From the NCBI RefSeq assembly GCF_000298195.1, contig NZ_BAHC01000127.1, positions 1 to 45,062 of the forward strand: a DNA stretch of 45,062 nt, given 5' to 3'. Shown here piece after piece: positions 16,899-27,500 of this stretch (positions are counted from its first letter, which is position 1; each line of letters begins with the position of its first letter). The notes under the pieces were generated by a model. The model saw only the letters and a list, made by a program, of their open reading frames with translations, ran no database searches and was not told the DNA's origin. The translations under genes were made by a program, and so were the position numbers. The stretch is from Gordonia rhizosphera NBRC 16068 (GTDB lineage Bacteria > Actinomycetota > Actinomycetes > Mycobacteriales > Mycobacteriaceae).

Positions 16899-18040
16899 AT
16901 GCCGCGTCCCAAGCAGTTCACGGTCTCGCTGACGGAGAAGGATCGGGCCGAGTTGACCAGGGTGGTCCGCTCGGGAACCCGCCCTGCCCGGATGATCGTG
17001 CGGGCGCGGATCTTGCTGGCATTGGATGAGACCCAGGGGACGGTCTCGGATCGTCGGGTGATCGCCGAACGTGTCGGAACCTCTGAGGGCACAGTGTATT
17101 TGGTCGCCAAGCAATTCGATGCCGCCGGCGGAAACATCGACGAGGTGATCACCCGCAAGAAGCGGGCCACCCCGCCGATCGAGCCGAAGATCACCGGCGA
17201 CGTGGAAGCCCGGTTGATCGCGCTGGCGTGCACCGAGCCACCCGAGGGCCGGTCACGGTGGACGTTGCGCTTGTTGGAGAAACACGTGGCCCTGACCGAG
17301 GGGATGCCGCCGATGGATCACTCCACGATCGGGCGGGTCTTAAAAAGGGGGCTCTCAAACCCCACCTGAAGCAGTGTTGGACGATCCCACCCAAGGCCAA
17401 CGCCGCATTCGTCGCCGCGATGGAAGACGTCCTGGCCGTCTACGCCCGCCCCTATGACCCGCGCTATCCGGTGGTGGTGATGGACGAAAAACCACTGCAA
17501 CTGCTCGACGACGCCCGTCCGGGAACCCCCTGTGCGCCCGGCCGAATCGCCCGCGAGGACTCCGAGTACGTTCGGTGCGGCACCTGCTCGATCTTCATCT
17601 GGGCCGAACCCCTACAAGGGTGGCGACGCGCCTATGCCGAGAACACCCGCACCCGGCTGGACTGGGCTCGAGGCATCGAGCACCTGCTGACCGTCGACTA
17701 CCCCGACGCCGAGAAGGTCGTGCTGGTCATGGACAACCTCAACACCCATGCCATCGCCTCGCTGTATGAGGCCTTCGCACCGGACAAGGCCTACCAGCTG
17801 GCCAGCCGCCTCGACATCCACCACACCCCCAAACACGGCTCCTGGCTCAACATCGCCGAGATCGAACTATCCTGCCTCACCAAACAATGCCTCAGCCGGC
17901 GCATCGCCGACCTCGAGTCCCTCAACACCGAACTCGACGCCTGGACCCAGGCCACCAACACCGACGAACGCCAAGTCGACTGGCGGTTCACCACCACCGA
18001 CGCCCGAATCAAACTTCGGCACTTATACCCGGTCGTTTAG
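16899..18040 (+). CDS. IS630-family transposase (two frames joined by -1 frameshift)
   Basis: Cuts and pastes the element at TA sites. Frame A (16899-17369) holds the DNA-binding helix-turn-helix part ([20 protein letters not shown]). It starts at an ATG with GAGGAG 8 bases upstream; a GTG at 16890 is an alternative. Frame B (to 18040) holds the RNase-H-like DDE domain: first Asp in [12 protein letters not shown], second in [12 protein letters not shown], and the Glu in [13 protein letters not shown]. The two frames overlap and join by a -1 shift at the A5G5 run 17342-17351 (frame A reads LKRGLSNPT then stop; frame B reads [11 protein letters not shown]). All three catalytic residues are present. 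Confidence 0.88.
17340..17351 (+). other. -1 programmed frameshift site of the transposase
   Basis: TTAAAAAGGGGG: in frame A the codons are TTA-AAA-AGG-GGG, and after a -1 slip AAA-AAG-GGG, so both the P-site and A-site tRNAs can re-pair. This restores the full-length IS630 transposase. A plain mutation is less likely because both frames are otherwise clean. Confidence 0.7.
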
Positions 18041-18054
18041 ATGCGACATTCTAC
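18025..18054 (-). repeat. right terminal inverted repeat of the IS630 element
   Basis: Reverse complement begins GTAGAATGTCGC and pairs with the left end; it includes the last codons of the transposase. Confidence 0.75.
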
Positions 18055-18584
18055 TAGTCAGTCGTTGCGACAGCCACCCATTCCACCAACCGCTGCACTT
18101 GCGGCTCGACCTCGGCGTACACCCGCTCGAAATCCTCCCGCGGATGCCCGATCGGGTCGGCGATGTCGAGCCATTCTGCGTTGGTGTCGACGCGGCCGCG
18201 CGCACCCAGGATGTCGTCAAGCGAGCCTACTGACGACAACTCCGCGAACTCGACCAGCGTGAACGCCCGCTTCCACCGCACCGGTACCGCCTGCTGCACC
18301 TTCGCCCGATGTTCGCGCGCGAGGCACAGCACCAGATCGGCATCCGACACCATCGACGGACGGAGGTACCGCGACTCGAACCCGTCGGGGTCATAGCGGT
18401 GTTCCCGCAGCACGTCGACAGCGTACGGATGCATCTGCTGCCCGTTCAGCGCACCCACGCCCGCGCTGGCCACCTCGACGGACACTCCCGTCGCCGCGGC
18501 GATCCCGGCACAGATCCGCTCCGCCATCGGCGATCGGCAAATGTTGCCCGTACAGACGAACAGGATTCTGAGCGGCTCGCTCAC
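18054..18584 (-). CDS. low-molecular-weight protein-tyrosine phosphatase (Wzb-like)
   Basis: 176 residues. The catalytic P-loop VCTGNICRSPMAE (CX5R-S) is near residue 11 and the general-acid Asp lies in WLDIADPIGHP near the C-terminus. In polysaccharide operons this enzyme removes phosphate from the tyrosine-rich tail of the Wzc-type autokinase, whose gene is at 34350-35813. GTG 18584 forms a GTGA overlap with the NRPS stop, so translation is coupled to the NRPS; the frame upstream to 18614 lies wholly inside the NRPS. The TAG stop is formed at the IS630 insertion site. The insertion leaves the protein intact but may affect transcript ending. Confidence 0.9.
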   Translation of the reverse strand: MSEPLRILFVCTGNICRSPMAERICAGIAAATGVSVEVASAGVGALNGQQMHPYAVDVLREHRYDPDGFESRYLRPSMVSDADLVLCLAREHRAKVQQAVPVRWKRAFTLVEFAELSSVGSLDDILGARGRVDTNAEWLDIADPIGHPREDFERVYAEVEPQVQRLVEWVAVATTD

Positions 18585-21500
18585 CACATCTCCTTCAACC
18601 GGCGCCCGATCCACGCCATCACCTCCGGTTGGCCGAAGTCGACGTGCCGGGCGGCCACGTCGACATTCAGCACTGCACCCTCTACCGATCGATCCCAGCC
18701 GTCACGCACTGGATTGTCCTCGGCCACGAAGCAGACCACCCGGTCGGCTGCCACCACACCGCCTCGATGATGCCGGAACGACGCGATAACCTGCTCGATC
18801 GCCCGACGATGCACCTCGATCGTGCCGCTGATGTCGCGCAGTTCCGCCGATCCCACGCCCAGCCACTCCCCGACAGTATTGTCATCGAGATCCGCCAGTT
18901 CCTCGTCAGCGAGGTCGGCGAACTCCTCGGACCGGCGCGCGTCGAGCATCACCAGCAGCTCCACACGTTCCCCGGCGGCCTCCAGCTGCCCAGCGATCTC
19001 GTGCGCGAGTACCCCACCGGCCGACCACCCGCACAACCGGTGCGGGCCGTCAGCCTGTCCGGCGCGGATGGCCTCCACGTGGGCCGCGGCCACGTCACCC
19101 ACTGATACCGCGCGCCCACGCAGGTCGGGCATCTGTACGCCCATCACGCGGACATCCGGCAATTCGGTGGCGAGCGTGCGGTAGTCGACCGCTAGCCCGC
19201 TCGCCGGGTGAATACACCAGAGCAGCGGCCGGTCCTCGGAGCCCGGCGCCGACATCTCGACGACATGCTCGATGAGCCAGTCGCCGTCGCCGGGAGCCGC
19301 CGTCTCCACTGCCCGCGCCACCTCGGCGGGGGTCGGCGACAGCAACATCGCACCCATCTGCACCGACACACCGGTCCGCCGGTGCACGGCCTGTTGCAGC
19401 CGGATGAGCGCCAGTGAGTTGCCGCCCAATGCGAAGAAGTCATCGTCCAGGCCGACCCGAACGCCGAGGACGTCGCGAAAGGCCGCGATCACCGCGGCCT
19501 CCGTCTCGGTCTCGGGCCGCCGGCGCGACGACCACTCGACCTCCGGCAGCCGACCCTCATCGACGGTGCCCGACGCGGTCCAGGGGATCTCCTCGACCTC
19601 GACGATCCGTGCCGGCACCCGCTGCCGCACGAGCTCCCGACGACATGCTCCCATCAGGTCGTCCACCGATACCGCATCATCGAGCACCACAAAGGACACC
19701 AGCGACGCCCCGGCAGGCCCTGACCGCAGGACCGTCGCCGCCTGCAACGCGCCCGACCGGCGGAGCATCGTGTCCACCTCGCCGAGTTCTAACCGCTGTC
19801 CTCGCAGCGTCACCTGATGATCCGTGCGACCGACATAGACCACTCCATCAGGGACGAGGCGCGCGAGACCGCCGGTGCGATACCACCGTTCTCCGCCCGG
19901 GCCGGCCACGAATCGGGCCGCGGTCACCGTGGCATCACCCGGCACGCCCACGGCGAGAGCCGTTGCGCGCACATACAGCTCACCGACGACCCCGGGCGGG
20001 ACCGATTGCAGTCGTCCGTCCAGAATCCGCAGACCGACGCCGCGGAGCGGAGCACCGGCCGATACGAGGTCGCCCGGCAGGTTCAGTCGGAGTTCCTCGG
20101 GCGCATCGGTTCCCGGCATCGCCGACAGGCGCTCGACGGCGCAGCGCTCGTCCTCGGTCAGCAGTGACATGGCAGAGACCCGCGAGACATGCCCATCAGA
20201 GACAATCTCCACAGCGCGCGAGATACGTTCTCCGAGTCGATCGATGAGGGATTCGTCGAACAACTCAGCCGCGTAGACGAGATCAAACGACCATTGGCCG
20301 CCGACCAGTGCCGCGGCGATCTGGAGATCGAATTCGCTATCGGAAGAGGGAATCTCGATGTCGTCGAAGGCAACATCGGACGGCAACGGATCGGCCACCA
20401 CGAACGACACCTGCGCGAGCGGTTGCCGGGCGGGGATGCGCGGCAGTCCCAGCGCCGCAACGACGTCATCGAACGGAACCAACGAGTGGTCTTGCGCCGC
20501 CACGTCGGCGGCGCGGACCGACTCGACGAATCCGCCGACCGACATACCAGAGTCGAATCGTGTCCGCAGCGCGACGGTGGACACCATCATCCCGGGGACA
20601 TCCGCCAGCCGGCGGTCGCGTCGCAGCGACACCGGCGACGCGACCACGACGTCATTGGTGCCGGCCTGCGCCGACAGCGCCAGCGCGACCGCGGCATGCA
20701 GCACATGGAATTCCGTGACGCGATACCTGCGCATGGCGTCGTGAATACCTTCAACAGCGCTCTCGGGCAGCCGGATTCGACGATGCGCTGTCCGAAGAGT
20801 GCTGCGTTGTGCCCGGCGGGGTGCGAGTTCGAGCACACCGGGGTAGCCGGCGAGAGCCTCACGCCAGTAGTCCAACTCGGCGTCATGCCGTGTACCGGCG
20901 GAGGCATCGAGCCATCGTACGGCCTGCGCGTAGCCGATCCCGGGTGCGACAGGTCCGGCGCCGGCGAGCAGTCGGCCAAGGTCGCGACGCAGGAGGTCCG
21001 CTGACTCACCGTCGACCGCGATGTGATGGGCGATCAGCGCAACCGAGACGGGGGCATTCGACTCGTCTACCAGGATGATGAACCTGATCGGCGGCTCGGA
21101 GCCGAGGTCGAACGGCGTCGCCATCACATCGGCGGCGCGCGCGTATGTGGCCTCGCTGCCAGGCAGCCGAATGATCGATGGCGTAGCCGTCTCGACAATC
21201 TGCCGCGGCCCGCCAACGGAGTCGACGTATCGGGTTCGCAACACCGGATGTGCTGACACGAGTTCAACGATGGCGCGTTCCACGTCCTCGACGCTTACGG
21301 CCAGTTCGCGCGTGTCGTCGATCGGTATCACCACGGGCACCACGTAGGTTGCCGCCTGCGGGAACATCATCGAGTGCGTCCAGAGCCGCCGTTGGGTCGG
21401 CGCCAGCGGGAGGTCGACGGTGTCGTCGGGGAAGCTCTCCAGCGCCGGCAATTCCGCCTGCGATCCGGCGGACGCCGACAGCGCGGGAGCAAGCTGTTTC

Positions 21501-24500
21501 GGTATCGGATAGTCGAACAGGAGTCTCGCCGGAACCTGCACCCCAAGCAATGACCCGAGGACGGTCGCCACCCGCGTCGCCGACAGCGACGTTCCGCCGA
21601 GCGTGAAGAAGTCGTCATCGACGGTGACGAACGCTGGGTTCAGCGCGAGCACATCCGCCATCACCACCGCCACTCGCTCCGCCGTCACCCCGCCGACAGC
21701 ACCCACGACCTCACCGGCAGCACCCCGATCCCCGAGGACACCGACAAGAGCTTCGCCGACGGCACCTGAATTCCCGCCGACGGCGTCCCGGCCAACCGCC
21801 GGGAACGGCACATCCAGCCCCGCTGCCGCAGCAGTGAGCAACTCGACGACGTCCCCGAGCAGCGCCTCGGCAACATCGGCGGGCACATACGCGGAGTGCA
21901 CCATCGAGATGTTCAGTCCGTCGGCGCACCCCGACAACACGACCTCGACGTCATACTTCGCGTCGACAACGCCGCAGTCGCCGACGATCTCCACCACCAC
22001 CGATCCCGCCCCGCCCGGTGCGTGCATCGAGAACTGCCCACTCACCGAACCCAGCACATCCTGGTTGACTAGCAGCACCGAGATCAGTGGGTCGTCGCCG
22101 CCTTGCGCGTCCGGCCGCGCTGCACGCGCGACTGACTCGTATGGGATGTCGCTGTGCTCAGCGGCCTCCAGCGACACGTCGCGCACGTGGGCGACCGCCT
22201 CGCGGATCGACATCCTTGGGTCCAGTCGAGTCCGCAGCGCGACGGTGTTGACGAACATCCCGACCACCGATTCCCATTGCGACGCAGTGCGTCCGTACAC
22301 CGGCGTCCCAACAACGAGATCCAACTGCCCCGCCCACTGGCCCAGTACTGAGGCGAGAGCCGCATGCACGACCTGCAGCACGGTCGACGATGCCGACTCC
22401 GCCGCCTGCGCCACCGAAGCGGCCACATCCGCATCGACGTGCCGCGCAACTCGACCCCCACGATCACCCGGAGCCACACGTTCACGCCGCCCGGGCAACC
22501 GCAGCGGCTCGCCCACGCCCCCCAGCACCCGGGTCCAGTATCCGACGTCGTTCATGTAGCGGCTCGACGGATCGTCGGGGTCCCCGAGACGTGCGATCTG
22601 CCACTGGGTGAAGTCGGCATAGGTCAGCTCGTCAGTAGGCAAATCATCGCCGCGATAGGCAGACACCAGATCCTGGAGCAGAACCCGCATCGACCACCCG
22701 TCAACGGCGACGTGATGGAACACCAGCGCCAGCACTCGCTCATCACCGGCACCGAACAGCGCTGCGCGGAAGCCAGTCTCAATGGTCAGTTCAAACGGCG
22801 CCGCAGCGAACTCAGCAACAGCGGCCTCCGAGCAATCCGGCCGGATGGCCAACCCCGGCAACCTCGAGGCCTCCCGCTGCACCGGCCCGGCTTCGGTGTC
22901 AGGGTAGGTCATCTGCAGGCTGTCGTGCGCGGCGACCACCGCGTCGACGGCCCGTCGCAGCCGGTCGACGTCGAGCGCCCCGACGATACGCAGCACCACC
23001 GGAATGTGATACGCGGTCGACGACGGGTCGTACCGATGATGAATCCACATGCGGCGCTGCGCATACGACAGAGGAAGCCTATCCGGCACCGGCAGATGCT
23101 GCGGCACAGGGCCGGCCACGCCGCTGGGAACGGAGTCGACAAAGGAGGCAACACCGCGCACCGACCGCGCTTCGAACATCACCCGCAGCGGCACGTCGCG
23201 GCCCGTCTGCTCCGACAGCCGCGCCACGGCCCGTGTTGCTGACAGCGACGTGCCGCCGAGCGCGAAGAAGTCGGTATCCGCGCCGATGGCGCCCATGGGC
23301 ACGTCTAGCACATCGGCCCAGACATCGGCGACCAGACGTTCCGTCTCAGTCCCCAAGGCACCGCCACCTGCGGGCGGCAAGGCCAACGGGTCAGGCAGAG
23401 AAGCAAAGTGGACCTTGCCGTTCGGCCCGATCGGCAGACCCTCGACGACGACGATCGATGCCGGGATCAGACTGCGCGGCAACAGGTCCGCGAGTCCTAC
23501 CCGAATCTCTTCCGAGGACGGAGCGGAATCAGCAACGACCACCCACGACACCAGCACGTTCTCGCCCGCCGGGGTACGCCGCAACCCGGTCACCGACGCA
23601 ACAACCCCCGCCACCCTCGACAACGCGCCGTCGATCTCCCCAGGTTCCACCCGGACACCGCGCACCTTGAGCTGGTCATCAATGCGTCCATGGATCACGA
23701 GCGACCCGTCCGACCGACGGTGCACGATGTCGCCAGTGCGATACATCCGCACACCGGAACGGGAGGGATGGGCAACGAACGCCGATGAAGTCACGCCCGG
23801 AGCATCCCGATATCCGCGTGCCAGCCCGGCCCCGGCCAGGTACAACTCCCCGACCGTGTAGTCCGCCACCGGCCGCAACTTGGCATCCAGCACAAGCATT
23901 TCCACACCTGGCAGCGCTGTTCCGACACCAACAACATCGTCAGCCCGAAGTTCTGCGCTCGAACAGGCAACCGTCGCCTCGGTGGGACCGTATTCGTTGG
24001 TGACCGCAGCCGACGACGCCCACTCGGGGACGAGTCCGGGCCCGGGTGCCTCCCCACCGATGACGACACGCCGCACCGCAGGAACCTCACCAACACGAAG
24101 GGTGCCGAGCACCGAGGGCGTGGTCAGCAGCACGTCGACATCACTGTCGACCACGGACTGTCGCAACTCGTCACCGGCCAGCACCGCGGGCGGGCACACG
24201 ACGATGGTGCTGCCTGCCACCCACACCGGCACCAATCCCATCAGGTGTGCGTCGAATCCGGTGGCGTAAGTGTGCATCGCCCGATCCCCGAGGCCTAGTC
24301 TGAGTCGCCGCGCAGTCTCCCGCGCCCACCCCCGCAACCCGCGGTGGGTGACCTCGACGCCCTTCGGGGTTCCAGTGCTCCCCGAGGTGAAGGCCAGGTA
24401 GGCGACGTCGTCGACGGACAGCGGGCGCACACGCTCGGCAACATCGAAGACCCCGACCCCGTAAGCCTCCGAACCGAGTGGCTGATGATCCACCTCGACT

Positions 24501-27500
24501 ACCGCGGCCCCCGCCGAAACCGGCACCAAATCCGCGGACAGGGTCAACACCACCGTCGGCCGCGCGCTCGCCAACACTGTCCGCCGCCGTTCCACCGGGT
24601 CTGCGGGGTCTACGTTGACGAACGCCGCGCCGCTCTTGGCGACCGCCAGGGTCCCGACAACCCCGAAAACCGACCGCGGAAGATGCAGCGCAACAACGTC
24701 TCCAGGGCCCGCACCCGCGCCGATAATGCGCCGCGCGAGCATGGTCGACAGCTGATCGACGTCGGCACCACTCAGCGCAGCATCGAAGCCCGGGAACCGG
24801 TGGGCGACGTCGACAACCGCCGGTTGGCCCACAAACCGGGTCAAACCCGAAGCCAGAAGCTCATACAGCGTCTCAACTCCAGCAGTCTCGACACCCGACT
24901 CCACCGAGGACACCAGATGCGCCACGGTCGGCTGCTCCGGCGCCTCGACAACGGCCACCAGCAATGCCTCCACGGCAGCTACCAACCCGGCAAGCCGCTC
25001 GGCACCGGCCACGTCGTCGACGCAACTCGCCGCCAGATGCAGACGTCCACCCGAACGGAACACGGAAACATCGAGCCCGAACAGCGGACGTGGCGGCGGC
25101 ACCAGCTGTTGCCCGAGGCCCACCGACTCCTGAACCTCGCCGAGCGCCACCTCAAAGAGCGATCGTCCGGCACCGATCCGGCCGGGGTCGGCGAGAGCGG
25201 CGATCTCGGCCAGCGGCAGGTCGGCGTGCGCGAAGGCGCCGACATCGGCGGTGGTGATCTGCGAGAGCAGATCCCGGAACGGGAGCTCGAGGTCGATGTC
25301 GTTGCGCAGCGGGACCGCCCGCGCGAACAGCCCCGCAACACCGGCGAGCCGCGCATCGAGCCGACCGGACTGCGCCGCCCCGACGACGACCGATTCCGCG
25401 CCTGCCTGCCGCGCCAGCACGGCGGCCAGCACCGCATGGACGATGATGAACGGCGTCGACCGTGCATCCACCGCAAGCGCGTCGAGCCCCGCGGTGTCTG
25501 CCTTGGACAGCGCTACGTCGACCCGATTCACCCGTCCAGTGCCGCGAGCCCGCAAGTCCATCTCCGGAAGACTCAACGGCGCAACCGGTTTTGCGAACAC
25601 ACCGGCCCAATATACCGCCAACTCCGCGCGACGCCGTTCGAGCATCGCGTTGCGCCACAGCGAATACTGCCGGTAATCGATCCTCGAGCCGCCCTCCTCA
25701 GCCGATGCACCGGCGAGCACCGCCGCGAAGTCTGCCCGCAGAATCTCCAAAGACTCGCCATCGATCGCGATGTGATGCGCGACGACGAGCAGCCACCGCG
25801 CATCATCGGCCGTCTGGACCAGACGCATCCGCCACGGCAGATCCGCTGCCAGGTCGATCGGCGTCGCCAGATCCCCAAGCGCCGCACCAAGGTCTCCCAC
25901 GACGTCGACCTCATCGAGCCCTGTCCGGGACAGAACCGACGAGACCTCCTCGTGGGACCACAGCCGTTGATACGGCAGCCCGTCATGAAGCGGGAACGAC
26001 GTCCGCAGCGCCTGGTGCCGGCCGGCCACCGCAGAAACCGCATCCCGCATAGAAGTACCCGGCGGCACCGGGATCGCTGCAGGGAGCAGATAGCCGGTGA
26101 ACTCCGGGTCCGCCCGCCAGCGCAGCCACAGATCTTGCTGCTCGGGTGTCAGCGCGAGCCACTCAGACTCCGCCCGCCACACACTCAGTGACGGCAGCCC
26201 TTCACGGGCTGCCGGAATGTCGTCCAACAGCGCGGCGAGCCCCTCCACGGTCGGATACTCGAACACGCCCGCCACCGTGACACCGTGCTCTCCGAGCCGG
26301 GCCGCGAGCCGCGCCGCCGACAACGAGTTACCACCAACGGCAAAGAAATTCGTCTCGGGCGTCAGCGGCACCTCGGAACCGACGACCGCCCGCACCGCGG
26401 TCGCCACCACCTCTTCGGCCGAGGACAACGGCCGCGACACCACACTCTCAGCCGACAACCCTGCCAACAGCTCCCTGCGATCCAGCTTCCCGGTATCGGT
26501 CATGGGCCACCGCGTCACCACACCAACCCGCGAAGGCACCGCATACGCGGGCAGCCGCGACGCACACTCACCGAGCAGTTGCGTCTCCCCGACCATCTCA
26601 TCACCCGCTAAGACGAACGCAACCAGCCGTTCGTCCCCACGCCGCGCACCCGACTCGACGACCACCCGCACGTCGCTCACCCCGTCGATATCGTGCAACG
26701 CAGCCGCGACCTCGGCCGGATCGACGCGGTGACCGCGGATCTGCACCTGGTCGTCCGCGCGCCCGAGGTAGGCGAGCTGATCGGAACCGATACGTCGCAC
26801 GATGTCGCCGGTCCGGTAGCGGCGAGTGCCATCCGGTTGAGAGACGAAGCGTTCCGCAGTCAGCTCCGGCGAGCGCAGGTAGCCCGACGACACCTGCGAC
26901 CCGGACACCCACAGTTCGCCACGCCCGCCGACCGGTACCGGCTGGCCGCGGTCGTCGAGCACGTGCAGGCCGATGCCGTCGAGTGGGACGCCGATGATGC
27001 TGCGTTCGTCATCGACGTCGACGTCACTCCAGGTGAGATGCACAGTGGTCTCGGTGATCCCGTACATGTTGATCAGTCGCACGCCGGGGTTCTGGTGGGC
27101 CCAGGAACGCAGCGACGCAGGGTCCAGCGCCTCGCCGCCAAAGACGACGCAACGCAGCGACGTGGCCGCCACAGCCGATTCATCCCCGCGGATGTGCCGG
27201 CGGACGAGCGGGTCGATGAACCGACTGAAGGACGTCGGGGTCTGCGAGAGGATCGTGACGCCGTGTGCATCCGCCGCCGCGACGAACGCCGCGGGGTCTC
27301 GGACGGTCGCTTGGTCGAGGACCGCGATGGCGCCACCGGACGCCAACGCGCCGAAGATCTCCCACACCGAGAAGTCGAAGGCATAGGAGTGCGCCCAACT
27401 CCAGACGTCGGTCTTTCCCGCCGCGACGACATCCAGGCCCGCACCAAGCATCGCGGCGAGGTTGTCGCGGGTGATCACCACTCCCTTCGGCGTACCGGTG

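Larger units (their letters stand above)
16821..18054 (+). mobile_element. IS630-family insertion sequence, complete
   Basis: A 1,234-bp element bounded by imperfect 30-bp terminal inverted repeats and flanked on both sides by TA (16819-16820 and 18055-18056), the target duplicated by IS630/Tc1-mariner elements. It carries one transposase split over two frames. Both flanks read CTAG at the junction. It has inserted at the stop codon of the phosphatase gene; since the base after TA on the old flank also gives TAG, the stop would have been TAG before insertion as well. The transposase frames are intact, so it may be active. Confidence 0.88.

Noticed and set aside
24344..26191. 615-codon open frame on the plus strand opposite the NRPS (also 19414-20247, 18629-19105, 26693-27610, 30614-31690)
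   Set aside because: Arg/Pro/Gly/His-rich composition typical of shadow frames in high-GC DNA; the opposite strand carries clear C, A and T motifs throughout.
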